A stretch of DNA of 59,746 nt from JANWYT01 sp046719465. GTDB taxonomy: Bacteria; Chloroflexota; Anaerolineae; Aggregatilineales; Phototrophicaceae. The position numbers and the translations under genes were made by a program. Below, piece after piece: positions 16,383 to 26,563 of the stretch. Position 1 is the stretch's first letter. Each line of letters opens with the position of its first letter. The stretch is from contig JBDNCV010000001.1 in NCBI GenBank assembly GCA_046719465.1, positions 1-59,746 of the forward strand, in the 5' to 3' direction. Under the pieces are notes generated by a model. The model had not been told where the DNA came from. It worked only from the letters and a program-made list of their open reading frames with translations, and made no database searches.

Positions 16383-17000
16383 GTGAAACTAGGTTATGCC
16401 ATGGACACACACGACAGCATAGACCCCGCAGACCACGGCAGCATCCCGCAGCAGGAAGACCTGCGCGCTGTGCATGATTCGATGTTGGATGGGCTGGGGC
16501 AGTTGGCGGATTATTTTGGCTTTAGCAAAGTTATGGGGCAGCTTTACGGGACGCTGCTGCTCAACAACGGCCCGCTCTCGTTGGATGAGATTATGCAGCG
16601 GCTGAACATCTCCAAAGCCAACGTGAGCATGAATATCCGCTCGTTGGAGCTGCTTGGGTTCGTGCGCCAAGTGTGGGTGCGCGGCGGCAATGGGCGGCGC
16701 AAATACTACGAAGCGGAGACCGACTTCTGGAAGATCCTCACCAACGTGATCAGCGGGCGCGAGATGCGCGACATCGCGCGCACCATCGAAGTGTTGGACG
16801 ACAACAGCCAGCGCCTAATGAGCGCCATGAACGAGATGACGCCGCAAGACCAAGAGACGGCGCGGCTCTATGTGCAGCGTATGGCGCAGCTGCAGGTCAT
16901 GTTTCGTTTTGCCCAAGTGTTGATCTCCAACATCCTCGCGCAGTCCGGCCAGAACCTCGAAGAATGGCTCAACGCGCTGCATACGCAGGAAAAATCATAA
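16383..17000 (+). CDS. GbsR/MarR-like winged-helix transcriptional regulator
   Basis: Probable DNA-binding repressor of the GbsR type (COG1510-like). Residues about 45-125 form the winged helix: LGQLADYFGFSKVMGQLYGTLLL, PLSLDEIMQRLNISKANVSMNIRSLELLGFV and the wing RGGNGRRKYYEAE. The rest is a helical dimerisation region. GbsR-type regulators control osmoprotectant or transporter genes in several phyla. Two starts are possible: GTG at 16383, adjoining the previous stop, or ATG at 16401 with AGG nearby. Its position at the end of the ABC export operon suggests it regulates export, though this is inference. Confidence 0.85.
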   Translation: MKLGYAMDTHDSIDPADHGSIPQQEDLRAVHDSMLDGLGQLADYFGFSKVMGQLYGTLLLNNGPLSLDEIMQRLNISKANVSMNIRSLELLGFVRQVWVRGGNGRRKYYEAETDFWKILTNVISGREMRDIARTIEVLDDNSQRLMSAMNEMTPQDQETARLYVQRMAQLQVMFRFAQVLISNILAQSGQNLEEWLNALHTQEKS

Positions 17001-17051
17001 CATTCGCCCTGTATCAAGCTGTTTGGGCTGGCTATAATGGAATAACAGCAC

Positions 17052-17133
17052 GGGGGAGTGGCGAAATTGGCAGACGCGCATGACTTAGGATCATGTCTCT
17101 TACGAGGTGTGGGTTCAAGTCCCACCTCTCCCA
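17052..17133 (+). tRNA. tRNA-Leu (anticodon TAG)
   Basis: Acceptor stem GGGGGAG (17052-17058) pairs with CTCTCCC (17126-17132), discriminator A at 17133. The D arm GCG/CGC encloses AAATTGGCAGA. The anticodon stem CATGA/TCATG carries loop CTTAGGA with anticodon TAG (reads CUA). A class II variable arm and T arm GTGGG-TTCAAGT-CCCAC follow. The 3' CCA is not encoded. A TATAAT at 17033-17038 is well placed as its -10. Confidence 0.96.
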
Positions 17134-17265
17134 CAGCAGAACACCCTGAGAGGCGCGCCACGAAGCGCTTCTTTGCGTTTCCCGCGTTCATTCTAACGAA
17201 CATCTGACGTGCAACGCAGTTTTGCTTCTGTATAATGTCGAATGATGTCATGAAGTGAGGTCACG

Positions 17266-18660
17266 TTGAACATTCAAGTTGAACGCCTTGACAATCAAGA
17301 GGCTCTCATCACAGTGGAGTTGGATGAGAAGTACCTTGATCAGGCGAAGCGCAAGGCGGCCACTGCCCTTTCCAGCCGATATCGCATCCCGGGGTTCCGC
17401 AAGGGCAAGGCGCCTTACAACGTGGTGCAGACCATGTTGGGCGAAGAGGCGATCATGGAATTGGCCGTCGATCAAATCGCGGATGATATCTACCCCAAAG
17501 CGCTGCGGCAGAGCGGCTTGCAGCCCTATGCAAGCGGCGTGTTGGAAGATGTCAAGCTCGAGCCGACGCCGGTTTATCGCTTCCGCGTGGTGCTGCAACC
17601 TGAAGTTGAACTAGGTGATTATCACGCGGTGCGCGTGCCTTATGCCGAGCCGACGGTGACCGATGAGGATGTTGACGCGGCCATTCGCAGCGCGCGCAAA
17701 CCGACCCGCGTCCCGTTTGAGGGCGAGACGCTCGAGGCGGATGTGTTCGTCACGGTGGACATTCACTCCAAGTTGGCCGATGGTGAGGAGCGCCCTGCTG
17801 ATGCGCCGGAACAACCGGTGGATGAGAACGGCAATCCTATTCTCTATCTCGGCGATGAATGGCTCCACGCCCACGATCAGACCGTCAAGCTCGACCGCGA
17901 CGATGAGCCGTTCATGAATGGCTTCGTCGACCAGATGATCGGTCAGAAGGTCGGTGACACAGTCGAGTTTGAGCTGACGGCAGACGAGGATGATGAGCTG
18001 ATCGCCGGGCGCAAGGTGCACTTCGAAGTGACGATCAAGCGGGCTGAGCTAGAGCTTCCGGTGGAGCTGAACGACGAATTGGCCGCTGAACTGACGAAGA
18101 ACGAAAACCCGCCGCTCACCCTTGAACAGCTTCGTGAGCGTGTCCGTGCCAACTTGCTCGCGCGCCGCCGCGCCGACTACCAGCAGAGCTACTCGACCCA
18201 AGTGATTGATGCCGTGGTGGCGCAGTCGACGCTTCGATATCCGAGCAAGATGGTCGATAAGCGCGTCGATGAGATGGTCAACGATCTCAAGACGAACATG
18301 GCCCAACAAGGCATCAGCTACGACTTCTACAAGCAGGTGCTCAACCTGACAGACGAGCAAATCCGCGAGAACTACCGGGCCGAGGCCGAGCAGTTTGTGC
18401 GTCGGTCGATTGTTGTGGGCGAAGTAGTCAACCGCGAGAACCTGCGGGCTTCCAACGCGGAAATCGACAATGAGATCAACGCGATGTTGGCCAACCAAGC
18501 GCCGAAGGATGCCGCGCGCCTGCGCAGCCACTTCAACCGGCGCGAGCAGCGTGAGGAGATTGCGCGCAGCTTGGTCACACAGAAGATGTTTGAGTTCTTT
18601 GTCGCCTTAGGCAAGGGCGAGCACGAAGCGGCCGCCAGCCCCGTCGTGGGGGACGCCTAG
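17266..18660 (+). CDS. tig: Trigger factor, ribosome-associated chaperone
   Basis: Binds ribosomal protein L23 at the exit tunnel and shields nascent chains. All three domains are present in 464 residues: the ribosome-binding tail with the GFRKGKAP signature (residues 43-50), an FKBP-type insert (about 150-245) and the C-terminal helical chaperone arms (about 255-450). Translation appears to start at a TTG (LNIQVERLDNQEALITVEL is the family N-terminus) with GTGAGG 7 bases upstream; no ATG is near. A TATAAT at 17231-17236 is a probable -10 element. It heads the classical tig-clpP-clpX arrangement. Confidence 0.96.
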   Translation: MNIQVERLDNQEALITVELDEKYLDQAKRKAATALSSRYRIPGFRKGKAPYNVVQTMLGEEAIMELAVDQIADDIYPKALRQSGLQPYASGVLEDVKLEPTPVYRFRVVLQPEVELGDYHAVRVPYAEPTVTDEDVDAAIRSARKPTRVPFEGETLEADVFVTVDIHSKLADGEERPADAPEQPVDENGNPILYLGDEWLHAHDQTVKLDRDDEPFMNGFVDQMIGQKVGDTVEFELTADEDDELIAGRKVHFEVTIKRAELELPVELNDELAAELTKNENPPLTLEQLRERVRANLLARRRADYQQSYSTQVIDAVVAQSTLRYPSKMVDKRVDEMVNDLKTNMAQQGISYDFYKQVLNLTDEQIRENYRAEAEQFVRRSIVVGEVVNRENLRASNAEIDNEINAMLANQAPKDAARLRSHFNRREQREEIARSLVTQKMFEFFVALGKGEHEAAASPVVGDA

Positions 18661-18671
18661 ACGATTGAGAG

Positions 18672-18782
18672 GGTGGCCGGCAGCGTTAGGGGTGCTGGCC
18701 ACATCGCGCGCAGGGCGCCCTGCACTAGATGTCACCATTCAACCACACATGCTCTGAAAGGAGAGAAGCGCGACTCTCGCGC
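18672..18782 (+). promoter_or_regulatory. Hairpin cluster and displaced ribosome binding site before clpP
   Basis: Three inverted repeats follow one another. GTGGCC(GGC)AGC pairs with GCTGGCCAC (18673-18702). GCAGGGC/GCCCTGC is a perfect 14-base palindrome (18710-18723). GCGCGA-CTC-TCGCGC (18768-18782) lies between the AAAGGAGAG site (18757-18765) and the clpP ATG (18792). None is followed by a T-run. Folding the last one would shorten the 26-base gap between ribosome binding site and start to about 11 bases. Confidence 0.6.
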
Positions 18783-18791
18783 TAACAACCG

Positions 18792-19396
18792 ATGGGACCT
18801 TCTAACGTCATTCCAATGGTCATTGAACAGGGCAGCCGTGGCGAACGTGCCTACGATATTTACTCACTGCTGCTGAAGGAACGGATCGTGTTCGTTGGGA
18901 CAGGCATCAACGATCAAGTGGCCAACTTGGTCGTGGCGCAGCTGTTGTTCCTCGACCGCGAGGATCCTGATCGTCGTGTTCAGATGTACATCAACTCGCC
19001 GGGCGGGCAGGTCTACAGCGGCCTTGCGATATACGACGCGATGCAGCAGATCAACGCGCCGGTGAGCACGGTGGCAGTGGGCTTGGCGGCCAGCTTCGGC
19101 ACGGTGCTGCTGACGGGCGGGCGTAAAGGGATGCGCTATGCGCTGCCGCACTCCACCATTCACATGCACCAGCCGTTGAGCGGCGCGCAAGGCCAGATCA
19201 CGGAGATGTTGATTGCGGTGAACGAAGGCCTCCGCCTTAAGACGCTGCTGAACAACATCTTCGTGCGCCACACTGGCCAAGACTTGGCAACGATTGAGCG
19301 CGACCTCGAACGGGACGTCTACAAGAGCGCCCAAGAGGCGGTGGAATACGGCCTCGTGGACGCCATCATGCAGCCAAGAGAAGAAAGCAAACCCGC

Positions 19397-19400
<4 letters not shown>
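18792..19400 (+). CDS. clpP: ATP-dependent Clp protease proteolytic subunit
   Basis: Serine peptidase forming the tetradecameric barrel that works with ClpX. The catalytic triad is visible in the 202-residue protein: Ser101 (GLAASFGTVLL), His126 (HMHQPLSG) and Asp175 (ERDVYKSAQEAVEYGLVD). The oxyanion-loop GG is present (NSPGGQVYSG). The start at 18792 gives the usual NVIPMVIEQ N-terminus; an in-frame stop 9 bases upstream excludes longer forms. The nearest ribosome binding site is unusually distant, with a hairpin between. Its TGA overlaps the clpX GTG by 4 bases. Confidence 0.97.
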
Positions 19401-20695
<1,295 letters not shown>

Positions 20696-20709
20696 ACGAT
20701 CTAACAACG

Positions 20710-20742
20710 AACGCCTCTCAACACACCGAGAGGCGTTTTTTT
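20710..20742 (+). terminator. Rho-independent terminator after clpX
   Basis: A 10-bp perfect stem (AACGCCTCTC at 20710-20719, complement at 20728-20737), an 8-base loop and seven Ts. Confidence 0.93.
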
Positions 20743-20819
20743 ATTGCCTCATGATTATCACTAAGACGGCTCATCTAACCTTGTCATTGTTGCATCTGCG
20801 GGCGATGAGGAAGCTGAAC

Positions 20820-21716
20820 ATGAGACTAGGACGATGGGTGGTGTTAGGCGTCATGGCGGCGTTAAGCGGGCTGCCGCTGCAAGCGGACGAGCCGCGACTG
20901 GGCGACATCTTGACGACGATGTGGTGGGATGGGCAGTTTGACATTGTGGTCATGCGCGCAGATGGGAGCAACCCGCGCGTGCTGACGTGGGGCGCGACCA
21001 ACGACACCCATCCTGTCTGGTCGCGGGGTGGAACGTGGATCGCCTATGAGAGCAACGCCAACGGCAACAGCGACATCTTCGTGATGGCCCCAGACGGCAC
21101 ACAGTGGCGCAACGTGACGAACAGCCCGCAGGATGAGTTTGATCCGTCGTGGTCGCCAGATGGCGCGCGCATCGTGTACGCCTCTGGGACGGCAATTTTG
21201 ATCGACGATGGGATGGCTACAACCATCCGGTCAACTGCGGTGGACGGCAGCGATGAGCGCGTATTGGTGGACAACGGCGCGTTCAACCACAGCCCCACGT
21301 GGTCGCCAGATGGAGAGCGTATTCTGTTTGTGTCGAACCTTGCGGGCAATGATCAGCTCTTCATCATGAACGCGGATGGGACGGGCGTGCGCCGCTTGAC
21401 CACAAACAACCGCTTCACGTATGCTAGCCCTGCATGGTCACCAGACGGCGCACAGATCGCTTTTAGTGCGTTCCACGAGGGCAATGTGGACATCTACATC
21501 ATGAACGCGAACGGCAGCGATGTAAGGCGTGTGACCAACGACCCCGCGCGCGATCTTCAGCCGTTTTGGACGTTCGATGGAGAGCGCATCTTGTTCGCCT
21601 CGAATCGAAATGAGGTCTTCGAGATTTTCTCGGTGCGGCCAGATGGCACAGGCCTCATGCAGATCACGTCAAACGTCGGCCCGGAGTTTCAACCGAATTG
21701 TTTGTGGCGGCCGTAG
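20820..21716 (+). CDS. Secreted TolB-like (PD40) beta-propeller protein
   Basis: A 298-residue exported protein with a signal peptide (MRLGRWVVLGVMAALSGLPLQA) followed by a propeller of about six PD40 blades. Each blade has the form PVWSRGG/PSWSPDG/PTWSPDG, ...I(A/L)F(V/A)SN...D(I/L)(F/Y)(I/V)M. Such propellers bind proteins or ligands on the outside; no catalytic domain is attached. The ATG at 20820 follows GAGGAAG; another in-frame ATG 15 bases earlier is possible. It ends 3 bases before the stop of the convergent MBL-fold gene. A related but larger PD40 protein lies at 35023. Specific function unknown. Confidence 0.85.
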   Translation: MRLGRWVVLGVMAALSGLPLQADEPRLGDILTTMWWDGQFDIVVMRADGSNPRVLTWGATNDTHPVWSRGGTWIAYESNANGNSDIFVMAPDGTQWRNVTNSPQDEFDPSWSPDGARIVYASGTAILIDDGMATTIRSTAVDGSDERVLVDNGAFNHSPTWSPDGERILFVSNLAGNDQLFIMNADGTGVRRLTTNNRFTYASPAWSPDGAQIAFSAFHEGNVDIYIMNANGSDVRRVTNDPARDLQPFWTFDGERILFASNRNEVFEIFSVRPDGTGLMQITSNVGPEFQPNCLWRP

Positions 21717-21719
21717 AAC

Positions 21720-22328
21720 TTACTTGAGGACAACCTCGGCGAGGCTGCCGACCATGCGGCGGAACGCTTCGGCCTCGCGGAGGGTCGTCCCACGGTCAGC
21801 AAAGCCCCAGTTGATGGGGATGACGTAGCGCGGCTGCATCAGCGCGATGGCTTGAATGGCTTCTTCTGCGTCCATTGTGCCTTCGCCGTCAATCGGCAGG
21901 ATGAGGATATCGGGGCGCAGCAGCTCCATCTCAGGGATGAGGTGCGTATCGCCGGTGTAGTAGATGTCGTAGAGGTTGGTGGAGATGTAGAAGCCCAGCC
22001 CGCCGTTCTCGCGCGGGTGGATGTGATCGCGGGAATAGGCGGGGATGGCGCGCACGGTGGTACGCTCGATGCCGACCGACTGCCACGCGCGCAGCACCTC
22101 CACGCCTTCAAGCTGAGCTGCGACGTGTTCATTGCTGAAGATGCGCGTCTGCGGCCCCGTGACGCGCTCAATGTCGGCAGGCGAGAAGTGGTCGTAGTGA
22201 TCGTGGCTGATGAGCAGGATATCCGCCAAGAACGAGATTTTAGGCACACGCCACGGGTCGATCAAGATGATCTGCGGGCCGGCGATGAGGATGCCGCCGT
22301 GCCCTAAGTGGCGGATGTTGTCAATCAT
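21720..22328 (-). CDS. MBL-fold metal-dependent hydrolase (UlaG-like)
   Basis: A 202-residue metallo-beta-lactamase-fold enzyme of the compact type annotated as L-ascorbate-6-phosphate lactonase-like or putative metal-dependent hydrolase. The metal motif LLISHDHYDHF gives H-x-H-x-D-H; further conserved pieces are YYTGDTH and a late IPIDGEGTMDAEEAI. The start MIDNIRHLGHGGILI is the family N-terminus, with AAGG 9 bases upstream; a longer reading adds 50 unrelated residues. It is divergent from the AAA+ ATPase gene. The substrate cannot be deduced. Confidence 0.88.
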   Translation of the reverse strand: MIDNIRHLGHGGILIAGPQIILIDPWRVPKISFLADILLISHDHYDHFSPADIERVTGPQTRIFSNEHVAAQLEGVEVLRAWQSVGIERTTVRAIPAYSRDHIHPRENGGLGFYISTNLYDIYYTGDTHLIPEMELLRPDILILPIDGEGTMDAEEAIQAIALMQPRYVIPINWGFADRGTTLREAEAFRRMVGSLAEVVLK

Positions 22329-22450
22329 CAGGCTGGCCTTACAGTGGTTGAATAATTGTTTCGCGCGAAGCGGTTGAGTTATGTTATTATCAGCTATTAT
22401 GAGTGACATCCGCAGTGAAAGCAACTGATATCTCCAGAGGAGCGCCAAGT

Positions 22451-23830
22451 ATGGGGAACCTGAAGCCGCTAAAACCACCGAGCAGCCAGCCGAACGATCC
22501 TAACGCGCGATCTGGCGTAGACAGCCGCACTCGCATCGCAGCGCCAACGGCGGAGACACCGTGGCTGCCGCCTCCGCTGGCCAAGATAGAGGATACGGGT
22601 TTGACGCGCTCGCAGTTGGAAGGGCTGGTGCTGAAGCTGATGTTCTTCCGTACCGAGATGATCGGACGGGATATCGCTGAGACCGTTAAGCTGCCGTTTG
22701 CGGGTATTGTGGAGAATGTGCTTGAATCCTTGCGCCGCGACAAATGCCTCGACGTGATGGCCTCGGCCGGCTACACCGAGTCGCAGTATCGCTACGTCAT
22801 CACTAGCAAGGGCAATGAGCGCGCGCAGGAACAGCTTGAACGCGGCACATACACTGGCCCATGCCCTGTGCCGTTGGAGAGCTACATTGCGTCGATCAAG
22901 GAACAGAACAAGGCGCGCCGCAAAATCCGCGAGGAGGATATGCTGCGCGTGCTTGAGAACTTGATTGTGGACAAGGAGATGCTCGACAAGATTGGCCCGG
23001 CGGCCAACTCTGGCACGTCGATCTTCCTCTATGGGCCGCCCGGCAACGGCAAGACGACGTTGAGCGAGGCCATTGGCCGCGTCATCCTCGGCGATGATAT
23101 GTGGATCCCGTATGCGGTGGATGTTGATGGGCAGGTCATTCAAATTTACGACCCCGTGAACCATCAGCTTTCGGACGATCAAACACCGATCAAGTATGGA
23201 ACGGGGGCGTATGCTGACCAGCGCTGGATTCGCATCAAGCGCCCGATCATCATCGTGGGCGGTGAGCTGACGATGGACGGCCTCGACCTAACCTATGACC
23301 CGATCAACAAGTTCTACGAAGCGCCGTATCAGGTCAAGGCGAACGGCGGCATGTTCCTCATCGACGACTTTGGCCGCCAGCAAGTCAGCCCGAAGCAGCT
23401 TCTGAACCGTTGGATTGTCCCGTTGGAGAAGAAGTACGACTATCTGACGTTGGCCAATGGGCGCAAGATCGAAATCCCGTTCAACGTGATGATTATCTTC
23501 TCAACCAACATGGACCCGCGCGACTTGGTGGACGATGCCTTCCTGCGCCGCATCAAGTACAAGATCGAGGTGGGCAACCCCACACCGGAGCAGTTCCGCG
23601 CGTTGTTTGAGCTGATGTGCCGCCTGCGCAACGTGCCGTTCAACGAGCAGGGCTTCGCGTATCTCATCCGTGAGTGGTATCAGAAGTACAACCGTGACCT
23701 GCGCTTCGTGCACCCGCGCGACCTCATCAGCCAAATGCGCGACATCGCGGATTACATGGGGATTGCGCCGACTATGGGGAACAAGGAGCTGTTGGATCGA
23801 GCCGCTGCTTCCTACTTTGTCGAATTGTAG
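22451..23830 (+). CDS. AAA+ ATPase with N-terminal winged helix
   Basis: A 459-residue soluble AAA+ protein. After a Pro-rich leader (1-30), residues about 50-125 look like a winged helix (GLTRSQLEGLVLKLMFF to YRYVITSKGNERAQEQL). The AAA+ core has Walker A GPPGNGKT (195-202), Walker B MFLIDDFGR with Asp-Asp rather than Asp-Glu, a sensor-1 FSTNMDPRDL and a likely arginine finger (FLRRIKYKIE). The start at 22451 follows AGAGGAG; GTG/ATG codons upstream lie close to the promoter. Followed 15 bases later by a receiver-like protein. I do not know its client; AAA+ proteins of this kind usually remodel protein complexes. Confidence 0.8.
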   Translation: MGNLKPLKPPSSQPNDPNARSGVDSRTRIAAPTAETPWLPPPLAKIEDTGLTRSQLEGLVLKLMFFRTEMIGRDIAETVKLPFAGIVENVLESLRRDKCLDVMASAGYTESQYRYVITSKGNERAQEQLERGTYTGPCPVPLESYIASIKEQNKARRKIREEDMLRVLENLIVDKEMLDKIGPAANSGTSIFLYGPPGNGKTTLSEAIGRVILGDDMWIPYAVDVDGQVIQIYDPVNHQLSDDQTPIKYGTGAYADQRWIRIKRPIIIVGGELTMDGLDLTYDPINKFYEAPYQVKANGGMFLIDDFGRQQVSPKQLLNRWIVPLEKKYDYLTLANGRKIEIPFNVMIIFSTNMDPRDLVDDAFLRRIKYKIEVGNPTPEQFRALFELMCRLRNVPFNEQGFAYLIREWYQKYNRDLRFVHPRDLISQMRDIADYMGIAPTMGNKELLDRAAASYFVEL

Positions 23831-23845
23831 CGAAGCGTGGGTGGG

Positions 23846-24208
23846 ATGAGTTTGCCACTGTATGGCGAGGACGCGGTCTTGGCCGTGTCGGAGGCTGCCG
23901 AGCGCGAGGCGCTGACGGCGCTGCTGCAAGCGGAGGGCGTCACCGTCTATCAGGCGGCGACAGGGCGGGAGGTGATCTACATGATTGAGGATCACATGCC
24001 CCGCCTGTTGATCGTCGATGTGCGCCTGCCAGACGTACACGCGTGGCGCTTGCTGGCCTCGATTGCGGAACTGCGCCTCAACCCGCAGCCCGCCATCATT
24101 GTCCTTTCAGATGAGCCGATCACCGCGCCGCAGCAGTTTGTGCGGTTGGTGGTGCGGCCTGTCTCTACAACGACGCTCAAGCAGATCATTCGCGAGTGCG
24201 CTGTCTGA
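23846..24208 (+). CDS. Degenerate (pseudo-)receiver domain protein
   Basis: A 120-residue single-domain protein with the CheY fold. The phospho-acceptor strand LLIVDVRLPD is intact, but the acidic pair that binds Mg after strand 1 is replaced (DAVLAVSEAAERE), and the conserved Lys before Pro at strand 5 is Arg (LVVRPVS). By comparison with response regulators it probably cannot be phosphorylated in the usual way. A GTG 9 bases earlier is an alternative start; GGGTGGG precedes the chosen ATG. It lies between the AAA+ ATPase gene and an SDR gene on one probable transcript, so it may be a binding partner of the ATPase. Confidence 0.8.
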   Translation: MSLPLYGEDAVLAVSEAAEREALTALLQAEGVTVYQAATGREVIYMIEDHMPRLLIVDVRLPDVHAWRLLASIAELRLNPQPAIIVLSDEPITAPQQFVRLVVRPVSTTTLKQIIRECAV

Positions 24209-24224
24209 GCGGCAGGGTACAGAG

Positions 24225-25235
24225 ATGATCCTCGTTACGGGCGGCACGGGATTCCTCGGCAGACACTTGGTGGCGGCGCTTTGCCGCCGGGGGTACACCC
24301 TGCGCGTTCTAACGCGCGACCCGCAGCGGGCGGCGTGGCTGCGCACATATCCGCGCGTGGAGCCGATCGTGGGCGATCTTCAGCGGCCTGAGACGCTGCA
24401 TGGCGTGGCGGAGGGGTGTCAGCAGGTGATCCATGCGGCGGGGCTGTTCAGCATGTGGAGCGGGGCAGGCAACTTCCACGCGACCAACGTGCAGGGCACT
24501 GCCGAGATAGTTGAGGAGAGCCTGCGCGCGGGCGTCGAGCGTTTCTTACACGTCTCCACGATTGCCGTGGTGGGCAGGCCGCTGCCCGGGCGCATCATCG
24601 ACGAGCTGCACCCCACCGACCCGCAAGACGACTATCAAAAGAGCAAGCTGGCCGCTGAGCAGATTATCCTGCAAGCGGTGACGCGCGGCCTGCCCGCGGT
24701 GGTGGTGCGCCCGGGGGCGTTCTATGGGCCGCTGGGCAACTATGCGTTTAATCGCCTGTTCTTTGTCGATCCCATGCGCGGCATCATCATGCAGATGGAC
24801 GGCGGACGCTACATCATTTTCCCAGCGTATATCCAAGATGTGGCTGAGGGGATCGTGCTGGCGCTGGAGAAAGGGCGCGTGGGCGAGGTGTACAACCTGT
24901 GCGGCGAGTGCCTGAGCCATCGCGCGGCGTTCGATGTGGTGGTGCGCGAGGCGGGGCTGTGGTTCCCACGGTTGAACATCCCGCGCGTGATCGGCTTGAA
25001 CTTCGCGCGGCTGCTCACTAGCATCGCACGCATCACCCAGCGCGAGCCGTTCTACCCGATCGGCCTGCGGTCGTATGTGTTTAACGATTGGGTGGTGAGC
25101 AGCGCCAAAGCCGAGCGCGAGTTGGGCTTTCAGCCCACGCCGTTCGCCGAGGGTGTGCGCCGGACGATTGCGTGGTACCGCGCAGGCCGCCCAACCGACA
25201 TCGCCGAGGTGCGCTGCGAGACGGCTGACCTATAA
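24225..25235 (+). CDS. NAD(P)-dependent epimerase/dehydratase-like extended SDR
   Basis: A 336-residue Rossmann enzyme of the extended short-chain dehydrogenase family. The dinucleotide motif TGGTGFLG is at residues 5-12 and the active-site YQKSK has Tyr137 and Lys141, with STIAVVG as the Ser/Thr strand. It resembles dihydroflavonol-4-reductase-like and sterol/hopanoid-associated SDRs (VRPGAFYGPLGNYAFNRLF; VYNLCGE). The ATG follows AGGGTACAGAG, 16 bases after the receiver gene. Substrate unknown. Confidence 0.88.
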   Translation: MILVTGGTGFLGRHLVAALCRRGYTLRVLTRDPQRAAWLRTYPRVEPIVGDLQRPETLHGVAEGCQQVIHAAGLFSMWSGAGNFHATNVQGTAEIVEESLRAGVERFLHVSTIAVVGRPLPGRIIDELHPTDPQDDYQKSKLAAEQIILQAVTRGLPAVVVRPGAFYGPLGNYAFNRLFFVDPMRGIIMQMDGGRYIIFPAYIQDVAEGIVLALEKGRVGEVYNLCGECLSHRAAFDVVVREAGLWFPRLNIPRVIGLNFARLLTSIARITQREPFYPIGLRSYVFNDWVVSSAKAERELGFQPTPFAEGVRRTIAWYRAGRPTDIAEVRCETADL

Positions 25236-25297
25236 TTTAGCGCCGACATCAGGTATGCTTGTGGGCACGATGGTTGCCTTGAACAGATGGTCACCCT

Positions 25298-26563
25298 ATG
25301 TTTGTCGATGAAGCGAAGATTTTGGTCAAGAGCGGCGACGGCGGCGACGGTATGATCGCCTTTCGCCGCGAGAAATACGTGCCGCACGGCGGCCCAGCCG
25401 GGGGCGACGGCGGCAAGGGTGGCGATGTAATCCTCAAAGTCAACCCGAATATCAACACGTTGGCCTTCTTCTACCATCAAAATCGCTTTCAGGCTGAGCG
25501 CGGCGGCAAGGGCGGCTCGTCCAACAAGACGGGCGCAAACGCCCCCGACCTTGAGATTGAAGTGCCCGCTGGAACGGTCGTGCGTGACGCCGACAGCGGC
25601 GAGCTGCTGGCGGATCTGACACGGGCAGGTGAGCGCTTCGTGGTGGCAAAGGGTGGGCGCGGTGGCAAGGGCAACTCGCGCTTTGTCACCTCGGCCAACC
25701 GTGCGCCGCGCATTGCCGAGAAGGGCGCGCCCGGCGAGGAGCGCTGGCTCAAGCTGGAGCTGAAGCTCATCGCCGATGTGGGGATCGTCGGTGTGCCTAA
25801 CGCGGGCAAGTCCACGTTTTTGTCGGTCGTGAGCAACGCCCGCCCCAAGATCGCCCCGTACCCGTTCACCACACTGGAGCCGAACCTCGGCGTGGTGATC
25901 TACGATCATCAAGACTTGGTGTTTGCGGACATCCCGGGCTTGATCGAAGGCGCGCATATGGGCGTTGGGCTGGGGCACTCGTTCCTGCGGCATGTCGCGC
26001 GCACTCGCGTTCTGATCCACCTGCTCAACGGCGAGTCAGATGATCCGGTGGCGGATTACAACCAGATCAACACGGAGCTGACGCTCTATGATGAGGCGCT
26101 GGCGCAGAAGCCGCAGATCGTCGTCCTCAACAAGCTGGACTTGCCTGAGGTGGCCGAGCGCTGGCCGCAGATCGAGGCGGCGCTAGCCAAGCGCGGCGTG
26201 CAAGCGTTGGCCATCAGCGCGATGACGCGGCAAGGTGTGCAGCAGGTGGTGCAGAGGGCATTTGAGGCGGTGGCGCAGCTCCCCGCGGAGCAGAACCCGC
26301 TCAACGATGAACTGCCGGTGTATGAGCTGCCAAGCGCGGAGCCGATCTTCACCATCGAGCGCGATTCGAGCGGCAGTTTCATCGTCAAGGGCAAGCGCAT
26401 CGAACGCGCCGCCGCGATGACCTATTGGGATCACGATGAGTCGCTGATGCGCTTCCAGAAGATCTTGGAGGTGCTGGGCATCACTGAGGCGCTTCAACAG
26501 GCCGGCGTGAAGGTGGGGGACACAGTTTTTATCGGCGACTTTGAATTGGAATGGTCGGATTAA
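25298..26563 (+). CDS. obgE: GTPase Obg/CgtA
   Basis: Essential ribosome-associated GTPase involved in 50S maturation and stress response. Three domains are visible in 421 residues: the glycine-rich Obg fold (1-160; KSGDGGDGMIAFRREKYVPHGG), the G domain with G1 GVPNAGKST, G3 DIPGLIEGAH and G4 NKLD, and a C-terminal OCT (DUF1967-like) domain ending in VGDTVFIGDFELEW. The ribosome binding site is poor. nadD follows with no gap, an order seen in several other bacteria. Confidence 0.96.
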   Translation: MFVDEAKILVKSGDGGDGMIAFRREKYVPHGGPAGGDGGKGGDVILKVNPNINTLAFFYHQNRFQAERGGKGGSSNKTGANAPDLEIEVPAGTVVRDADSGELLADLTRAGERFVVAKGGRGGKGNSRFVTSANRAPRIAEKGAPGEERWLKLELKLIADVGIVGVPNAGKSTFLSVVSNARPKIAPYPFTTLEPNLGVVIYDHQDLVFADIPGLIEGAHMGVGLGHSFLRHVARTRVLIHLLNGESDDPVADYNQINTELTLYDEALAQKPQIVVLNKLDLPEVAERWPQIEAALAKRGVQALAISAMTRQGVQQVVQRAFEAVAQLPAEQNPLNDELPVYELPSAEPIFTIERDSSGSFIVKGKRIERAAAMTYWDHDESLMRFQKILEVLGITEALQQAGVKVGDTVFIGDFELEWSD

